A stretch of 64,000 nucleotides of DNA from an uncultured SAR86 cluster bacterium (GCA_905181645.1 CAJIYN010000001.1:661334-725333), one strand, 5' to 3'. Shown: positions 28,886 through 39,711, counted from the first letter of the stretch. A program made the numbers and translations. Notes: generated from the letters alone by a model not told the origin.

Positions 28886-29772
28886 ATGGTAATTATAAGA
28901 TTAGCTAGAAGTGGGGCAAAAAAAAACCCTTACTACAATATAACAGTCGCTGACGAGAGAAAGCCAAGAGATGGCGCCTTCATAGAAAGATTAGGATTTT
29001 TTAATCCTTCGGCAAAAGGCCAAGAGGAAAGATTAAGAGTTGATCTTGAAAAAGTAGACCTATGGATTTCAAAAGGCGCTCAAATGAGTGACAGAGTTAG
29101 TAGTTTAGTCAAAGAGGCTAAACTTACTCCAGAAGAACTTGAAGCAAAACTTGCTGCAAAAAAAGCCAAACAAGATGCTAAGAAAGACGCCATTGCAAAA
29201 AGATTAGCAGAAGAAGCTGCTGCAAAAGCTGCTGAAGAAGCTGCTGCTAAAATAAGAGGCTGCCTGAAGAAGCTCCTGCTGAAGAAGTAGTTGCTGAAGA
29301 AGCTCCTGCTGAAGAAGCTCCTGCTGAAGAAGCTCCTGCTGAAGAAGTAGTTGCTGAAGAAGCTCCTGCTGAAGAAGTAGTTGCTGAAGAAGCTCCTGCT
29401 GAAGAAGTAGTTGCTGAAGAAGCTCCTGCTGAAGAAGTAGTTGCTGAAGAAGCTCCTGCTGAAGAAGCTCCTGCTGAAGAAGTAGTTGCTGAAGAAGCTC
29501 CTGCTGAAGAAGTAGTTGCTGAAGAAGCTCCTGCTGAAGAAGTAGTTGCTGAAGAAGCTCCTGCTGAAGAAGTAGTTGCTGAAGAAGCTCCTGCTGAAGA
29601 AGTAGTTGCTGAAGAAGCTCCTGCTGAAGAAGTAGTTGCTGAAGAAGCTCCTGCTGAAGAAGTAGTTGCTGAAGAAGCTCCTGCTGAAGAAGTAGTTGCT
29701 GAAGAAGCTCCTGCTGAAGAAGTAGTTGCTGAAGAAGCTCCTGCTGAAGAAGTAGTTGCTGAAGAAGCATAA
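28886..29772 (+). CDS. rpsP: Ribosomal protein S16 with a long acidic repeat tail, one frameshift
   Basis: Small-subunit protein S16. The first ~80 residues are canonical ([43 protein letters not shown]). The tail then becomes helical and charged ([35 protein letters not shown]). A frameshift near 29250 separates it from about 165 residues of alternating EEAPA and EEVVA, ending AEEA-stop at 29770-29772. A short A/E-rich extension of S16 occurs in several bacteria; this one is unusually long. The DNA repeat is nearly perfect and rimM's start is missing right after it, so the array length or its right end may be misassembled. Confidence 0.85.
29266..29760 (+). repeat. Tandem array of 33 fifteen-base units encoding EEAPA / EEVVA
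   Basis: Two 15-base units, GAAGAAGCTCCTGCT (EEAPA) and GAAGAAGTAGTTGCT (EEVVA), make 33 consecutive copies. They mostly alternate, giving a 30-base period, with a run of three A units at 29296-29340 and a doubled A unit at 29446-29475. Copies are essentially identical at DNA level, including codon choice, which indicates very recent expansion, gene conversion or assembly collapse/expansion. The same peptide theme occurs in the adjacent rplS. Confidence 0.95.
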
Positions 29773-30109
29773 AGCAATCTGGTGATAAATTCATTTCAAA
29801 GATTAAAGACATTGATGATGTTGACGAAATTAAAAAATTAACAAATGACGTGTTATTTATAAATAAATCTGAGTATCAACTTATCAATAATGAAATATAC
29901 TGGCATGATCTAATTGGTATGCAGGTTATAAATAAAAATGATGAAGATCTAGAGATTCAACTCCTATAATTCCTTGTAGTTCTCTCATAGCATCATCTAA
30001 ATCATCTTCAGATAAAGATGCGGGATTAGTCGCTGCAACATGCATAGCTATTTGTTTGGCAATAGTTTCAAACAATTTATTAATTGTTGACTGGGATTTA
30101 GATTTCTAA
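29773..30109 (+). pseudogene. rimM: 16S rRNA processing protein RimM, N-terminus missing and middle replaced
   Basis: RimM assists 30S maturation and binds S19. Only parts remain. A middle piece in the frame of [18 protein letters not shown] runs to YWHDLIGMQV, corresponding to about residues 60-125 of the E. coli protein. The very C-terminus VDWDLDF-stop ends at 30107-30109, three bases before trmD. The first ~60 residues, including the start codon, are absent after the S16 repeat, and an EF-Ts fragment sits at about 29955-30080. Position between rpsP and trmD confirms identity. Probably damaged by assembly rather than a true pseudogene. Confidence 0.8.
29955..30080 (-). other. tsf: Fragment of elongation factor Ts inside rimM
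   Basis: The minus strand reads KLFETIAKQIAMHVAATNPA followed by SLSEDDLDDAMRELQGI, the well-conserved IAMHVAA.NP...S segment of EF-Ts (Tsf). It is on the opposite strand to rimM, has no start or stop and ends abruptly at both sides. A chimeric insert. Confidence 0.75.
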
Positions 30110-30111
30110 AC

Positions 30112-30837
30112 ATGAACTTTAATATCTTAACAATTTTTCCAGATTTATTTGATACGCTTGATCATGGTGTTATTGGAAAAGCTAAAAATAATGGTAGTTT
30201 TTCAATCAACCTTCATGATATTAGAAAGCATGCTGTGAATAAACATGGTCAAATAGATGGAAAACCATATGGACGTTTAATGTCTCGGATTTCCCCTTTT
30301 ACAAAAAAATCACTTGAAGATATTCCAAAAAATAAAATTGGAAAAGTGATATATCTATCACCACAAGGTAAGCCATTAAATAATATAAAAGCTAAAGAAC
30401 TTTCTACTGAAAAATCAATAACATTTATATGTGGAAGATATGAAGGAATAGATCAACGATTTATAGACAAATATGTTGATGAAGAAATATCAATTGGAGA
30501 CTTTATTATAAGTGGAGGAGAGCTTGCAGCATTGTGCTCAATAGATGCAATTGTAAGACATATTCCAGGTGTTCTTGGTAATGATGATTCGAGTGAAAGT
30601 GACACATTTTCAAATGGTTTATTAAAAGGCCCTCAGTACTCGAGACCTGAAATATTTGACGAAATGGAGGTGCCAGAAATTTTGCTTTCAGGTAATCATG
30701 AAAAAATTAAGGAATGGAAAGAATTAAAATCTCTAGAAGCAACCATTAATAGAAGACCTGACCTGTTAAATAATGTAAAATTAACAAAAAAACAAAGAAA
30801 ACTCTTGGAAGATTTAACTTCCCAGCGTATCCTATAG
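30112..30837 (+). CDS. trmD: tRNA (guanine-N1-)-methyltransferase TrmD
   Basis: SPOUT methyltransferase that makes m1G37 in tRNAs reading CNN codons. 241 residues, normal length. The knot region is clear: ICGRYEGIDQRFID, EEISIGDFIISGGELAA and LKGPQYSRPEIF. In the N-terminal domain the usual GGGPGMLM motif after KPYG is garbled (GRLMSRIS), suggesting two compensating errors or a short patch at about 30270-30300. It starts 2 bases after the rimM stop. Third gene of the classical rpsP-rimM-trmD-rplS operon. Confidence 0.95.
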   Translation: MNFNILTIFPDLFDTLDHGVIGKAKNNGSFSINLHDIRKHAVNKHGQIDGKPYGRLMSRISPFTKKSLEDIPKNKIGKVIYLSPQGKPLNNIKAKELSTEKSITFICGRYEGIDQRFIDKYVDEEISIGDFIISGGELAALCSIDAIVRHIPGVLGNDDSSESDTFSNGLLKGPQYSRPEIFDEMEVPEILLSGNHEKIKEWKELKSLEATINRRPDLLNNVKLTKKQRKLLEDLTSQRIL

Positions 30838-30856
30838 CACTTTTTAGGCAATAATC

Positions 30857-31526
30857 ATGACAGATAAAGATAACTTAGAACAAGAAAACGAGGCTGGAGT
30901 AGAGCAAGCAGAACCTGTTTCAGAACAAGTGAAAGCTGAAGAAGCTCCTGCTGAAGAAGCTGCTGCTGCTGAAGAGGTAGTTGCTGAAGCTGAAGAAGCT
31001 CCTGCTGAAGAAGCTGCTGCTGCTGAAGAGGTAGTTGCTGAAGCTGAAGAAGCTCCTGCTGAAGAAGCTCCTGCTGAAGAAGCTCCTACTGAAGAAGTAG
31101 TTGCCGAAGAAGCTCCTACTGAAGAAGTAATTGCCGAAGAGGAAGTTGTTCCAACTGTCTCTCTCAAAGAAAGAACACCTGCACAGATTGTTAGTGACTT
31201 TGAAGCAAAACAAGTAAAAACAGACCTGCCAGCTTTTCGTCCAGGTGACACTGTTATAGTAAATGTAAAAGTTAAAGAAGGAGATAGAACAAGACTTCAA
31301 GCTTTTGAAGGTGTTGTTATGGGAGTTAAGAAGGGCGGACTAAACGCATCTTTCATTGTCAGAAAAATTTCTAGTGGAATTGGTGTTGAAAGAACATTTC
31401 AAACTCATAGCCCTATGATTGATTCAGTCACTGTTAAAAGAAAAGGTGATGTTAGACAAGCAAAACTTTTCTATCTAAGAGAAAGATCTGGCAAATCTGC
31501 AAGAATTAAAGAAAGATTAAACTTAG
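30857..31526 (+). CDS. rplS: Ribosomal protein L19 with acidic repeat N-terminal extension
   Basis: Large-subunit protein at the 30S-50S interface. The canonical L19 body starts near residue 115 ([14 protein letters not shown]) and runs through [55 protein letters not shown] to ERLN. Before it are about 100 residues rich in [22 protein letters not shown] repeats, absent from ordinary L19. The stop is not in frame: the sequence runs on into xerD, but deleting a single T near 31523 gives RLN-stop at 31526, exactly the family end. It follows trmD by 19 bases. Confidence 0.9.
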
Positions 31527-31528
31527 AA

Positions 31529-32415
31529 ATGAAAAAATATCATGAAAAGGATGCTGATCTAGTCTCCTTTCTTGATTCATTGTTTATCGAAAAAGGCCTA
31601 TCTAAAAATACTGTTTCATCATATAAAAGCGATATTCTTGATGCTCTAGACTGGTCAATGACTAAGTATAAAGTCTCTTTAAAAAAAATTAAAAATCATG
31701 AAATAGAAACTTATATCAAGTTTTTATTTGATAAAAATTACAAAAGTAGCACTGTAAATAGAAAAATTTCTTCTCTAAAGGCATTTTTTTTATTCTTATT
31801 AAAGAAGGGTCGAATTTCTGAAAACCCCTTAAGCGATCTGCCGTCGCCAAGACAAGAAAAAAGATTACCAGTATCAATTTCAGAAGATGATGTAGAAATG
31901 CTTTTAAATGCTCCTATTCAAGATTCTTTTGTAGGCTGCAGAGATAAAGCTATGCTTGAGCTTTTATACGCAACTGGTATGAGAGTTAGTGAATTAACCA
32001 ATCTTAAATTTTCTGACATTGACTTAACTAGATCAATCGTAAAAGTATTAGGTAAAGGTTCAAAAGAGAGACTTATACCTTTTGGTGAATCTGCAAATGA
32101 ATATACAAAAATTTACTTAGAGAATAGATCTCAAAGAGGCATCAATAGATCAATACAGTATATATTTATAAGCACAAGAGGCTCAAAAATAACACGAGAG
32201 GGTTTCTGGCATAGAATTAAACTCTATTCCAGAAATATTAATGCTACAAAAAATTTACATTTTACATCGTTGGGTTTATTTTAAATAGGGGAGCTGATCT
32301 TAGATCAGTTCAATTACTATTAGGGCATAGTGACTTATCAACTACTCAAATATATACTCACATTGCCAAACAAAGACTAAGTGATGCTTTAAAGAAGCAT
32401 CATCCAAGAGGTTAG
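31529..32415 (+). CDS. xerD: Site-specific tyrosine recombinase XerD, damaged near box II
   Basis: Chromosome-dimer resolvase acting at dif with XerC. The N-terminal SAM-like domain has [20 protein letters not shown]. The catalytic domain has the first arginine in [16 protein letters not shown] and the lysine in [12 protein letters not shown]. The H-x-x-R-H box (usually HTLRHSFATHLL) is garbled around 32265-32285, where the frame shifts. The end has [20 protein letters not shown] and the catalytic tyrosine in [10 protein letters not shown], stop at 32413-32415. It lies directly after rplS and 3 bases before dsbC. XerD rather than XerC is chosen from the xerD-dsbC-prfB-lysS synteny. Confidence 0.88.
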
Positions 32416-32418
32416 TTG

Positions 32419-33123
32419 ATGAAAATTTTATTTAATTTAATATTTATTGCTTTATTAATAATATCAGGAAACTTAGAAGGATGAGATGCAGCCCACTTTA
32501 ATGTGGGGTTGGGGGCAGAAATAATTGATATTACTGAAACTCCTGTTGATGGAATATATAAACTTGAGCTTGAAGACATGCAATCAGTTTACCTATCCTC
32601 GGATGGTAATTTTGTAATCATAGGTGAAATATTTCAGATAACTGGTGATGGCTTGCTTAACCTTACTGAGATGGAGAGAGATGTAGAAAGAAGGAATATT
32701 ATTTCTGAGATTGATGATTCGGAATTAATCTCATTTCCAGCTGAGAATGAACTTTTTTCAGTAGTTGTTTTTACAGATATTGATTGTGGGTATTGTAGAA
32801 AGCTCCATAGTGAAATAAGTGAATATAATAATTTAGGAATCTCTGTAAATTATGCAGCATTCCCTAGATCAGGACTTCAATCTGAATCTTATTCAAAAAT
32901 TGTTGGTGCCTGGTGCTCTGAAAAACCAGCTCAAACTTTGACCGGTTTAAAACAAGGTAGAGATATGAATTTATCTTATTGTGAGAATAATCCAGTAGAG
33001 AAGCATTATAGGATTGGGAGAAAAATTGGTGTTACAGGAACACCAGCAATAATTTCAAGTTCTGGACAATTAATACCTGGATATGTGCCTGCAAAAGACT
33101 TACTAAGTAGGCTTCAAGGTTAA
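32419..33123 (+). CDS. dsbC: Thiol:disulfide isomerase DsbC, frameshifted in the leader region
   Basis: Periplasmic disulfide isomerase. A signal peptide MKILFNLIFIALLIISG begins at 32419, interrupted near 32480 by a stop and a short odd stretch (DAAHFNVGLG). The dimerisation domain follows (ITETPVDGIYKLELED), then the thioredoxin-fold domain with the active site DCGYCRKLH and the cis-proline loop GVTGTPAII. The last residues are VPAKDLLSRLQG. About 230 residues, the usual size. Neighbours match the xerD-dsbC order of gammaproteobacteria. Confidence 0.93.
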
Positions 33124-33125
33124 AT

Positions 33126-34394
33126 ATGAAAGAAATAAAAGTAGGTATATGTGGTTGGGGTAATGTCGCAACTGGTCTTTACAAAGCAGTTAATGCTAAT
33201 AAAAAAATTATAGAAAGAAATACAAACTTAGATATAAAAATAAATTTTATCGGGGCAAGAAGAGATAACCCAAATTGTGATCCTCAAGGAACATTGGTTT
33301 TAAGAGACATTTTTGATGTTGTTAGCCAAGATGTTGATGTTGTTATAGAGCTTATTGGCGGAGTTGAAACTGCTAGAGAATTAATACTCGCTGCAATAAA
33401 AAACAAAAAACATGTAATTACAGCAAATAAAGCTGTAATTTTTAACCACGGTGATGAGCTCTTTAAAGCAGCAAGAGATAATAATGTGAAGATTTTATTC
33501 GAAGCTGCAGTTTGTGCAGGGACTCCAATAATTAAAGTTCTTCAAGAAGAGCTTGCAGGAAATAATATTTCCAAAATATCTGGAATGCTTAATGGAACAA
33601 CAAATTTTATTTTAGCAGAAATGGAAAAAGGTGAAGATTTTGAACCTACTCTCAAGATTGCTCAAGAAAAAGGATATGCTGAGCCAGACCCATCTTTTGA
33701 TATTGATGGAATAGATGCAGCGCATAAGATAGGTATATTGTCACATATTGCCTTCGGAAATCCTCTTCCTCCTAAAGATTTTTATATTGAAGGAATTACA
33801 GAGATAGCAGGTGATGATTTTCAGCATGCTAAAGAATTGGGTTATGTAATTAAGCATTTGGCAGTAGCAAAACAAGATTTTAATACTGTTGAGCTTAGAG
33901 CGCATCCAGCCTTTATAAAAAATACCTCAATATTATCCTCTTTGCAGGGAGTAAGAAATGGTATAGAAATTGATACTGATCTCATAGGTAAAATACATAT
34001 TACTGGTTCTGGCGCTGGGCAAGAATCGACAGCTTCTGGCTTAATTTCAGACATTATTCATCTAGCAGGGTCTAATAAAGATAATGCAGAAGAGATTTCT
34101 AAAAGCTCTAATGAGATTGAGATAGTTGAATTTAGTCAAATATCCTTTCAGCATTATTTCTATTTAGAAGTTGATGATAATCCAGGTGTTATGGCATTAA
34201 TTACTTCATTGGTGGCCAGTCACAATATAGGAATTGAGACAATAATTCAAAAGGATGAATTGGCTGATAATCTAGTTCCGGTATTTTTCATCACAGATTT
34301 ATGTGAGGAATTAAAAGCTAAAGAAATCTTAAATAAATTTAAAAATACAGACGTCATAAAAAAAGTTAAAAGAATTAGAGTTGAAGCAGATTAA
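33126..34394 (+). CDS. hom: Homoserine dehydrogenase
   Basis: Reduces aspartate semialdehyde to homoserine for threonine and methionine. Intact at 422 residues. It has an N-terminal NAD(P)-binding GICGWGNVATGLY, KKHVITANKAVI, the catalytic GMLNGTTNFILAEME region, GYAEPDPSFDIDGIDAAHK, and a C-terminal ACT domain (DNPGVMALITSLVASHNIGI) for threonine feedback. It overlaps thrC by one base. In place of the usual EAAVAGGIPII there is EAAVCAGTPII. Sits between dsbC and thrC as in Pseudomonas. Confidence 0.95.
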   Translation: MKEIKVGICGWGNVATGLYKAVNANKKIIERNTNLDIKINFIGARRDNPNCDPQGTLVLRDIFDVVSQDVDVVIELIGGVETARELILAAIKNKKHVITANKAVIFNHGDELFKAARDNNVKILFEAAVCAGTPIIKVLQEELAGNNISKISGMLNGTTNFILAEMEKGEDFEPTLKIAQEKGYAEPDPSFDIDGIDAAHKIGILSHIAFGNPLPPKDFYIEGITEIAGDDFQHAKELGYVIKHLAVAKQDFNTVELRAHPAFIKNTSILSSLQGVRNGIEIDTDLIGKIHITGSGAGQESTASGLISDIIHLAGSNKDNAEEISKSSNEIEIVEFSQISFQHYFYLEVDDNPGVMALITSLVASHNIGIETIIQKDELADNLVPVFFITDLCEELKAKEILNKFKNTDVIKKVKRIRVEAD

Positions 34395-35774
34395 TGTTAT
34401 TTCACAGCACAAGAGGTGGAGATAAAGATAGAACTTTTGAAGATATTTTAATGCAAGGATTAGCTTCCGATGGTGGCTTATTTATGCCAGATTTTTGGCC
34501 TCAAGTTGATCTTGAATCATTGGCAAACAAATCATCGTTTATAGATATCGCAAAAGAAATAGTTCCTTTATTCACATCTTCTTCATTTGATAATGAGGTT
34601 GTTTTAAGTATTTTAGATAATACCTGGCACGATTTTGCTCATGAAGATATTGCACCACTTAAACATCTTGATAATGACATGGCAGTTCTTGAACTTTTTC
34701 ATGGACCAACAGCGGCTTTTAAAGATTTTGGACTTCAATTAGCTGCAGCATTTTTCAATGAAGTACTAACTAAAAATAATAAAACAGCTGTTGTTTTAGG
34801 AGCAACTTCAGGTGATACTGGGTCAGCAGCAATTAATGCAGTACATCAAAGTTCAAAAATTAATATCTTTTGTTTATTTCCAAAAGGGAGGATTTCTGAT
34901 TTTCAAAAAAAACAAATGACTACAGTACATGGCGATAATATTTTTCCAATTGAAGTAGATGGAACATTTGATGATTGTCAAAATATAGTTAAATCAATTC
35001 TTGTATAGTATTCTGTATAGTTATCTGAAGTTGTTTTATTAGCAGTTAATTCAATTCTAAATTGTTTAATAGGTTCAACTGTACTTCTTTTATGCATCCC
35101 TCAAATTTAATAATCTTAATGAAGATAATAATTTTTCAGTACCAACTGGAAATTTTGGAGATGTATATGCTGGCTACCTATCAAAAAAAATGGGGCTACC
35201 TTTAAATAAAATAGTAGTATCAGTAAATGAAAATGATATTTTAAATAGATTTTTTATAAACAATGATTACTCAAAGCAAACAGTTCAGGAAACTATTTCA
35301 CCAAGCATGGATATAAGTGTTGCCAGTAATTTTGAAAGATTAATTTATGATTTCTACTGCGATAGAGATGCAAAAATTTGTAATGATTTTTATGCAAACT
35401 TTCCTTTGGATTCGATTAATCTTCCGAATAATATGTGGGCAAAATCAACAGAATTATTTTTAAGCTACGCTGTTAATGATTTACAAACAATTAAAGCAAT
35501 TCAGGAAGTTTATGAATCTCATAATTATCTTATTGATCCCCATACCGCTGTAGCTTCAGTGGCCGTTGATAACCTAAGCAAGCAATTAAAGAATTCCACA
35601 CTGATACTATCGACAGCTCATCCAGCTAAATTTCCAGACTCAATTGCAGAAGCTGGAATAGCCATCAAAGAAATACCTAAGAGACTAAGTGATGTTTATG
35701 ATAAAGAAGAAATATTCTATGAATTTTTAGCAGATAAAAATGCTATTTTTAATTTTATAGCTTCTAATAATTAA
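34394..35774 (+). CDS. thrC: Threonine synthase, with an internal foreign segment
   Basis: PLP enzyme making threonine from phosphohomoserine. It starts MLFHSTRGGDKDRTFEDILM. The PLP lysine lies in GPTAAFKDFGLQLAAAFF, and GATSGDTGSAAINA follows. Homology stops at QNIVKSIL (35007) and resumes at about 35095 (LNEDNNFSVPTGNFGDVYAG), with about 85 bases of unrelated sequence between. The C-terminal part includes LIDPHTAVASVAV and STAHPAKFPDSI. It is followed by prfB after only 2 bases; recJ, often present here, is missing. Confidence 0.93.
35007..35095 (-). other. Foreign segment inside thrC, open on the minus strand
   Basis: On the minus strand it encodes STVEPIKQFRIELTANKTTS, then DNYTEY, an open peptide unlike ThrC and suggestive of a phage structural or tail protein. 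The plus strand here has stops. Source not identified. Confidence 0.5.
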
Positions 35775-35776
35775 TT

Positions 35777-36877
35777 ATGGATTCCTCAGAACTTAAAAGC
35801 ATTTTATTGGATCTTCAGTCAAGAATTGTAGAAATAAGAAATGGTATTTTTGATGTCACATCCAAAGAAAAGAGACTTAATGAAATTTCAGATCAGCTTT
35901 CAAAAGAAGAGGTTTGGAGCAATCTAGATTTATCTCAAAAGCTTAGCAAGGAAAAGGTTTCAATTGAAAAATCATTAACCTTTTTTCAATCAACTGAAAT
36001 GCAGGTTAGTGACAATCTATCATTGCTTGAAATGGCTTTAGAAGAATCAGATCTTGAAACAATAAAAGAAATAGCAATTTTCAGATTTATGAACATAGAA
36101 GTATCAATTGCATCATATGAATTTAGAAGAATGTTTAGTGGTAATATGGATCAAAATTCTGCATATCTAGATATTCAGTCTGGATCTGGAGGAACAGAAG
36201 CTCAAGACTGGGCAGAAATGCTTCTTAGGATGTATTCTAAGTGGGCTGAAAGTAGAGATTTTGATATAGATGTTACTGAAATATCTCATGGTGAAATTGC
36301 TGGAATTAAATCAGCAACACTTCATGTGAAAGGAGACTATTCATATGGATGGCTGAGAACAGAAACTGGAATTCATAGACTTGTAAGGAAATCACCCTTT
36401 GATTCAGGAAGCCGGCGTCATACCTCCTTTGCATCGGTTTTCATATCTCCTGAGGTTGATGATTCTATTGAAATTAACATTAACAATGCTGATATTAGAG
36501 TTGATACATATAGAGCATCTGGAGCAGGCGGACAGCATGTTAACAAAACTGATTCTGCAGTTCGTCTAACCCATATTCCCAGTGGTACAGTTTCAGAATG
36601 TCAGGATGGAAGGTCTCAGCATAAAAATAAAGAAACTGCTTTTAAACAACTAAAATCTAAGCTTTACGAGTTAGAATTACAAAAACAAAAAGATGAACAA
36701 CAGGTATTAGAGGACAGCAAGTCTGATATTGGATGGGGTAATCAGATTAGGTCTTATGTATTGGACCAATCAAGGATAAAAGATCTCAGAACTAATTTAG
36801 AATCAGGCAATACAACTGCAATACTAAATGGCGATCTTGATGATTTTATGAAAACAAGCCTTAAGGAAGGGGTATAA
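35777..36877 (+). CDS. prfB: Peptide chain release factor 2, no programmed frameshift
   Basis: Terminates translation at UGA and UAA. Intact at 366 residues. The stop-codon-recognition SPF is in VRKSPFDSGSRRHTSF and the catalytic GGQ in SGAGGQHVNKT. QAGSGG-equivalent IQSGSGGTEAQDWAE is present. In most gammaproteobacteria a UGA near codon 26 forces a +1 frameshift that autoregulates RF2. Here the equivalent region (IRNGIFDVTSKEKRL) is continuous, without CTT-TGA or the upstream Shine-Dalgarno-like element. It is immediately followed by lysS. Confidence 0.95.
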   Translation: MDSSELKSILLDLQSRIVEIRNGIFDVTSKEKRLNEISDQLSKEEVWSNLDLSQKLSKEKVSIEKSLTFFQSTEMQVSDNLSLLEMALEESDLETIKEIAIFRFMNIEVSIASYEFRRMFSGNMDQNSAYLDIQSGSGGTEAQDWAEMLLRMYSKWAESRDFDIDVTEISHGEIAGIKSATLHVKGDYSYGWLRTETGIHRLVRKSPFDSGSRRHTSFASVFISPEVDDSIEININNADIRVDTYRASGAGGQHVNKTDSAVRLTHIPSGTVSECQDGRSQHKNKETAFKQLKSKLYELELQKQKDEQQVLEDSKSDIGWGNQIRSYVLDQSRIKDLRTNLESGNTTAILNGDLDDFMKTSLKEGV

Positions 36878-38308
<1,431 letters not shown>

Positions 38309-38319
<11 letters not shown>

Positions 38320-38721
38320 ATTTATCAAAATTCTCAGGGTTAGCCCATCCTTTAGAATTATTCCAATCTCTTTTATTATTATAAGTCTTTAAGTTATAAG
38401 CAAAGATACATAAGCCAAGTTTCTTATTTTCAAATTCCTGTGGAAACGATAATCTCGCAATTCATCCATCATTATCTCATAGGAAGGAAAGTAAAAAAGA
38501 GTTTTTAAAAGTGATTCACTGGATAAAACTTGATGAATGGCAGTTATCAAATGGGCCTTGCTTAAATTATTATCAACAAAGCCATTTTTTAAATGTCTTA
38601 CCGGAGATACAGTTGTTATGATGAAAGCTTTCGGGTTGTTTACTTTTATTAATGAAATTACTTCATCTTCAATGACATCAGATAGAAAACTTTGTATTAT
38701 TTTATTTTGCGCACTGATCAC
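38309..38721 (-). CDS. GSCFA-domain protein, C-terminus uncertain
   Basis: The minus-strand product matches the GSCFA family (SGNH-hydrolase-like, function unknown). [20 protein letters not shown] and [18 protein letters not shown] are its signature blocks. After DYRF the frame shifts, and a readable tail ([20 protein letters not shown] and on to [10 protein letters not shown]) runs to a stop at 38309-38311; whether that tail belongs here is unclear. The N-terminal GSCFA motif is not present, so the gene is either shortened or truncated. It overlaps the mdh 3' end by 4 bases and converges on lysS. Confidence 0.65.
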
Positions 38722-39711
38722 AAAAGATGTTTTACAGCCTCTCTCTCAGATTCAAGCTCATCAATAGATATAGCAAATTTTGTTTTAGCAAATTCAGATA
38801 GAGTCATATCTCTTATAATTTCAACACTTCCATCTGCCATCGTCATTAACGGATAGCCGCAAATTAAGCCTTCTGGAACATCATAAGCACCATCACTTGC
38901 TATAGCTGCACTAAAGCAATCCCCAGCTTCTGTAGGCGTCTCACAAGCAATTATTGTATCTAACGCAGCTTTTGCTGCAGAGGTGGCTGAGGAGGCTCCT
39001 CTTGCGTCAATAACTGCTTTACCCCTCTGCTGAACAGTTGGTAAAAAATCATTTTCAACCCAATTCATATCATTAATAATTGAACCAACTGAATTATTAT
39101 TTACAAGAGCGTTTTCAACATCAGGATACATAGTTGGGCTATGATTTCCCCAAATAATCATTTTCTTAACATCAGCTATAGAGCAGCTAACTTTTTTAGA
39201 AATTACTGATTTTGCTCGACTTGAATCTAGCATTGTCATTGCCATCCACAATTGCGTATCAACTCCAGATGAATTTTTACCTATAAGAGCATTAGTATTT
39301 GCTGGGTTACCTACAACTAATATTTTAGCATCGGCTTTTCCATATTTTCCTACCGCCTCTCCTTGAGAAACAAAAATGCCACCATTAATTTTTAAAAGAT
39401 CAGATCTTTCTTCTATTTTTTTACCTTCATAAACAATTCCTCTAGGAATACTGCCTACTAACAAAAACCAGTCAGCATCTTTTGCAGCTTCAGGAAAATT
39501 ATCTGTGTAGGTAACATTTCCCATATGAGGAAAAGAGGAGTCTTCTAACTCCATGACCAAGCCTTCTAATTTTTCTACAACTTGAGGAATTTCAACAAGC
39601 TAAATCAACAATTTTGTTACCAAATGTTTTGCCATCTAGCAGTCTGGGTATAAGTGAATATGCTATTTGACCTGCAGCGCCTGTAACAACAACTTTAACT
39701 CTTGAATTCAT
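38718..39711 (-). CDS. mdh: Malate dehydrogenase, one frameshift
   Basis: NAD-dependent malate dehydrogenase of the type-1 LDH/MDH family with V..VTGAAGQIAYSLIPRL at the start (39711, read in a second frame). The main frame has ELEDSSFPHMGNVTYT, GSIPRG, VVGNPANTNALI, and the catalytic histidine in WGNHSPTMYPDVENA. The C-terminus has SDGAYDVPEGLICGYPL. The frame breaks at about 39600. It supplies the remaining TCA step relative to the sdh-suc operon at the window start. The gene upstream on the same strand is alkB-like, 25 bases away. Confidence 0.93.

Noticed and set aside
29266..29760. CRISPR array
   Set aside because: The period is 15/30 bases with no unique spacers, and it is an in-frame coding repeat.
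29204..29812. Long minus-strand frames made of LLQQELLQQ or [10 protein letters not shown] repeats
   Set aside because: They are antisense shadows of the S16 acidic repeat; the 15-base period leaves several frames free of stops.
30844..31300. Minus-strand repetitive frames opposite rplS
   Set aside because: Shadows of the L19 acidic extension, with no ribosome site or family match.
30857..32284. A genuine ribosomal L19-recombinase fusion protein
   Set aside because: Removing one base restores the exact L19 end and leaves a normal xerD start, and the region is rich in one-base errors.
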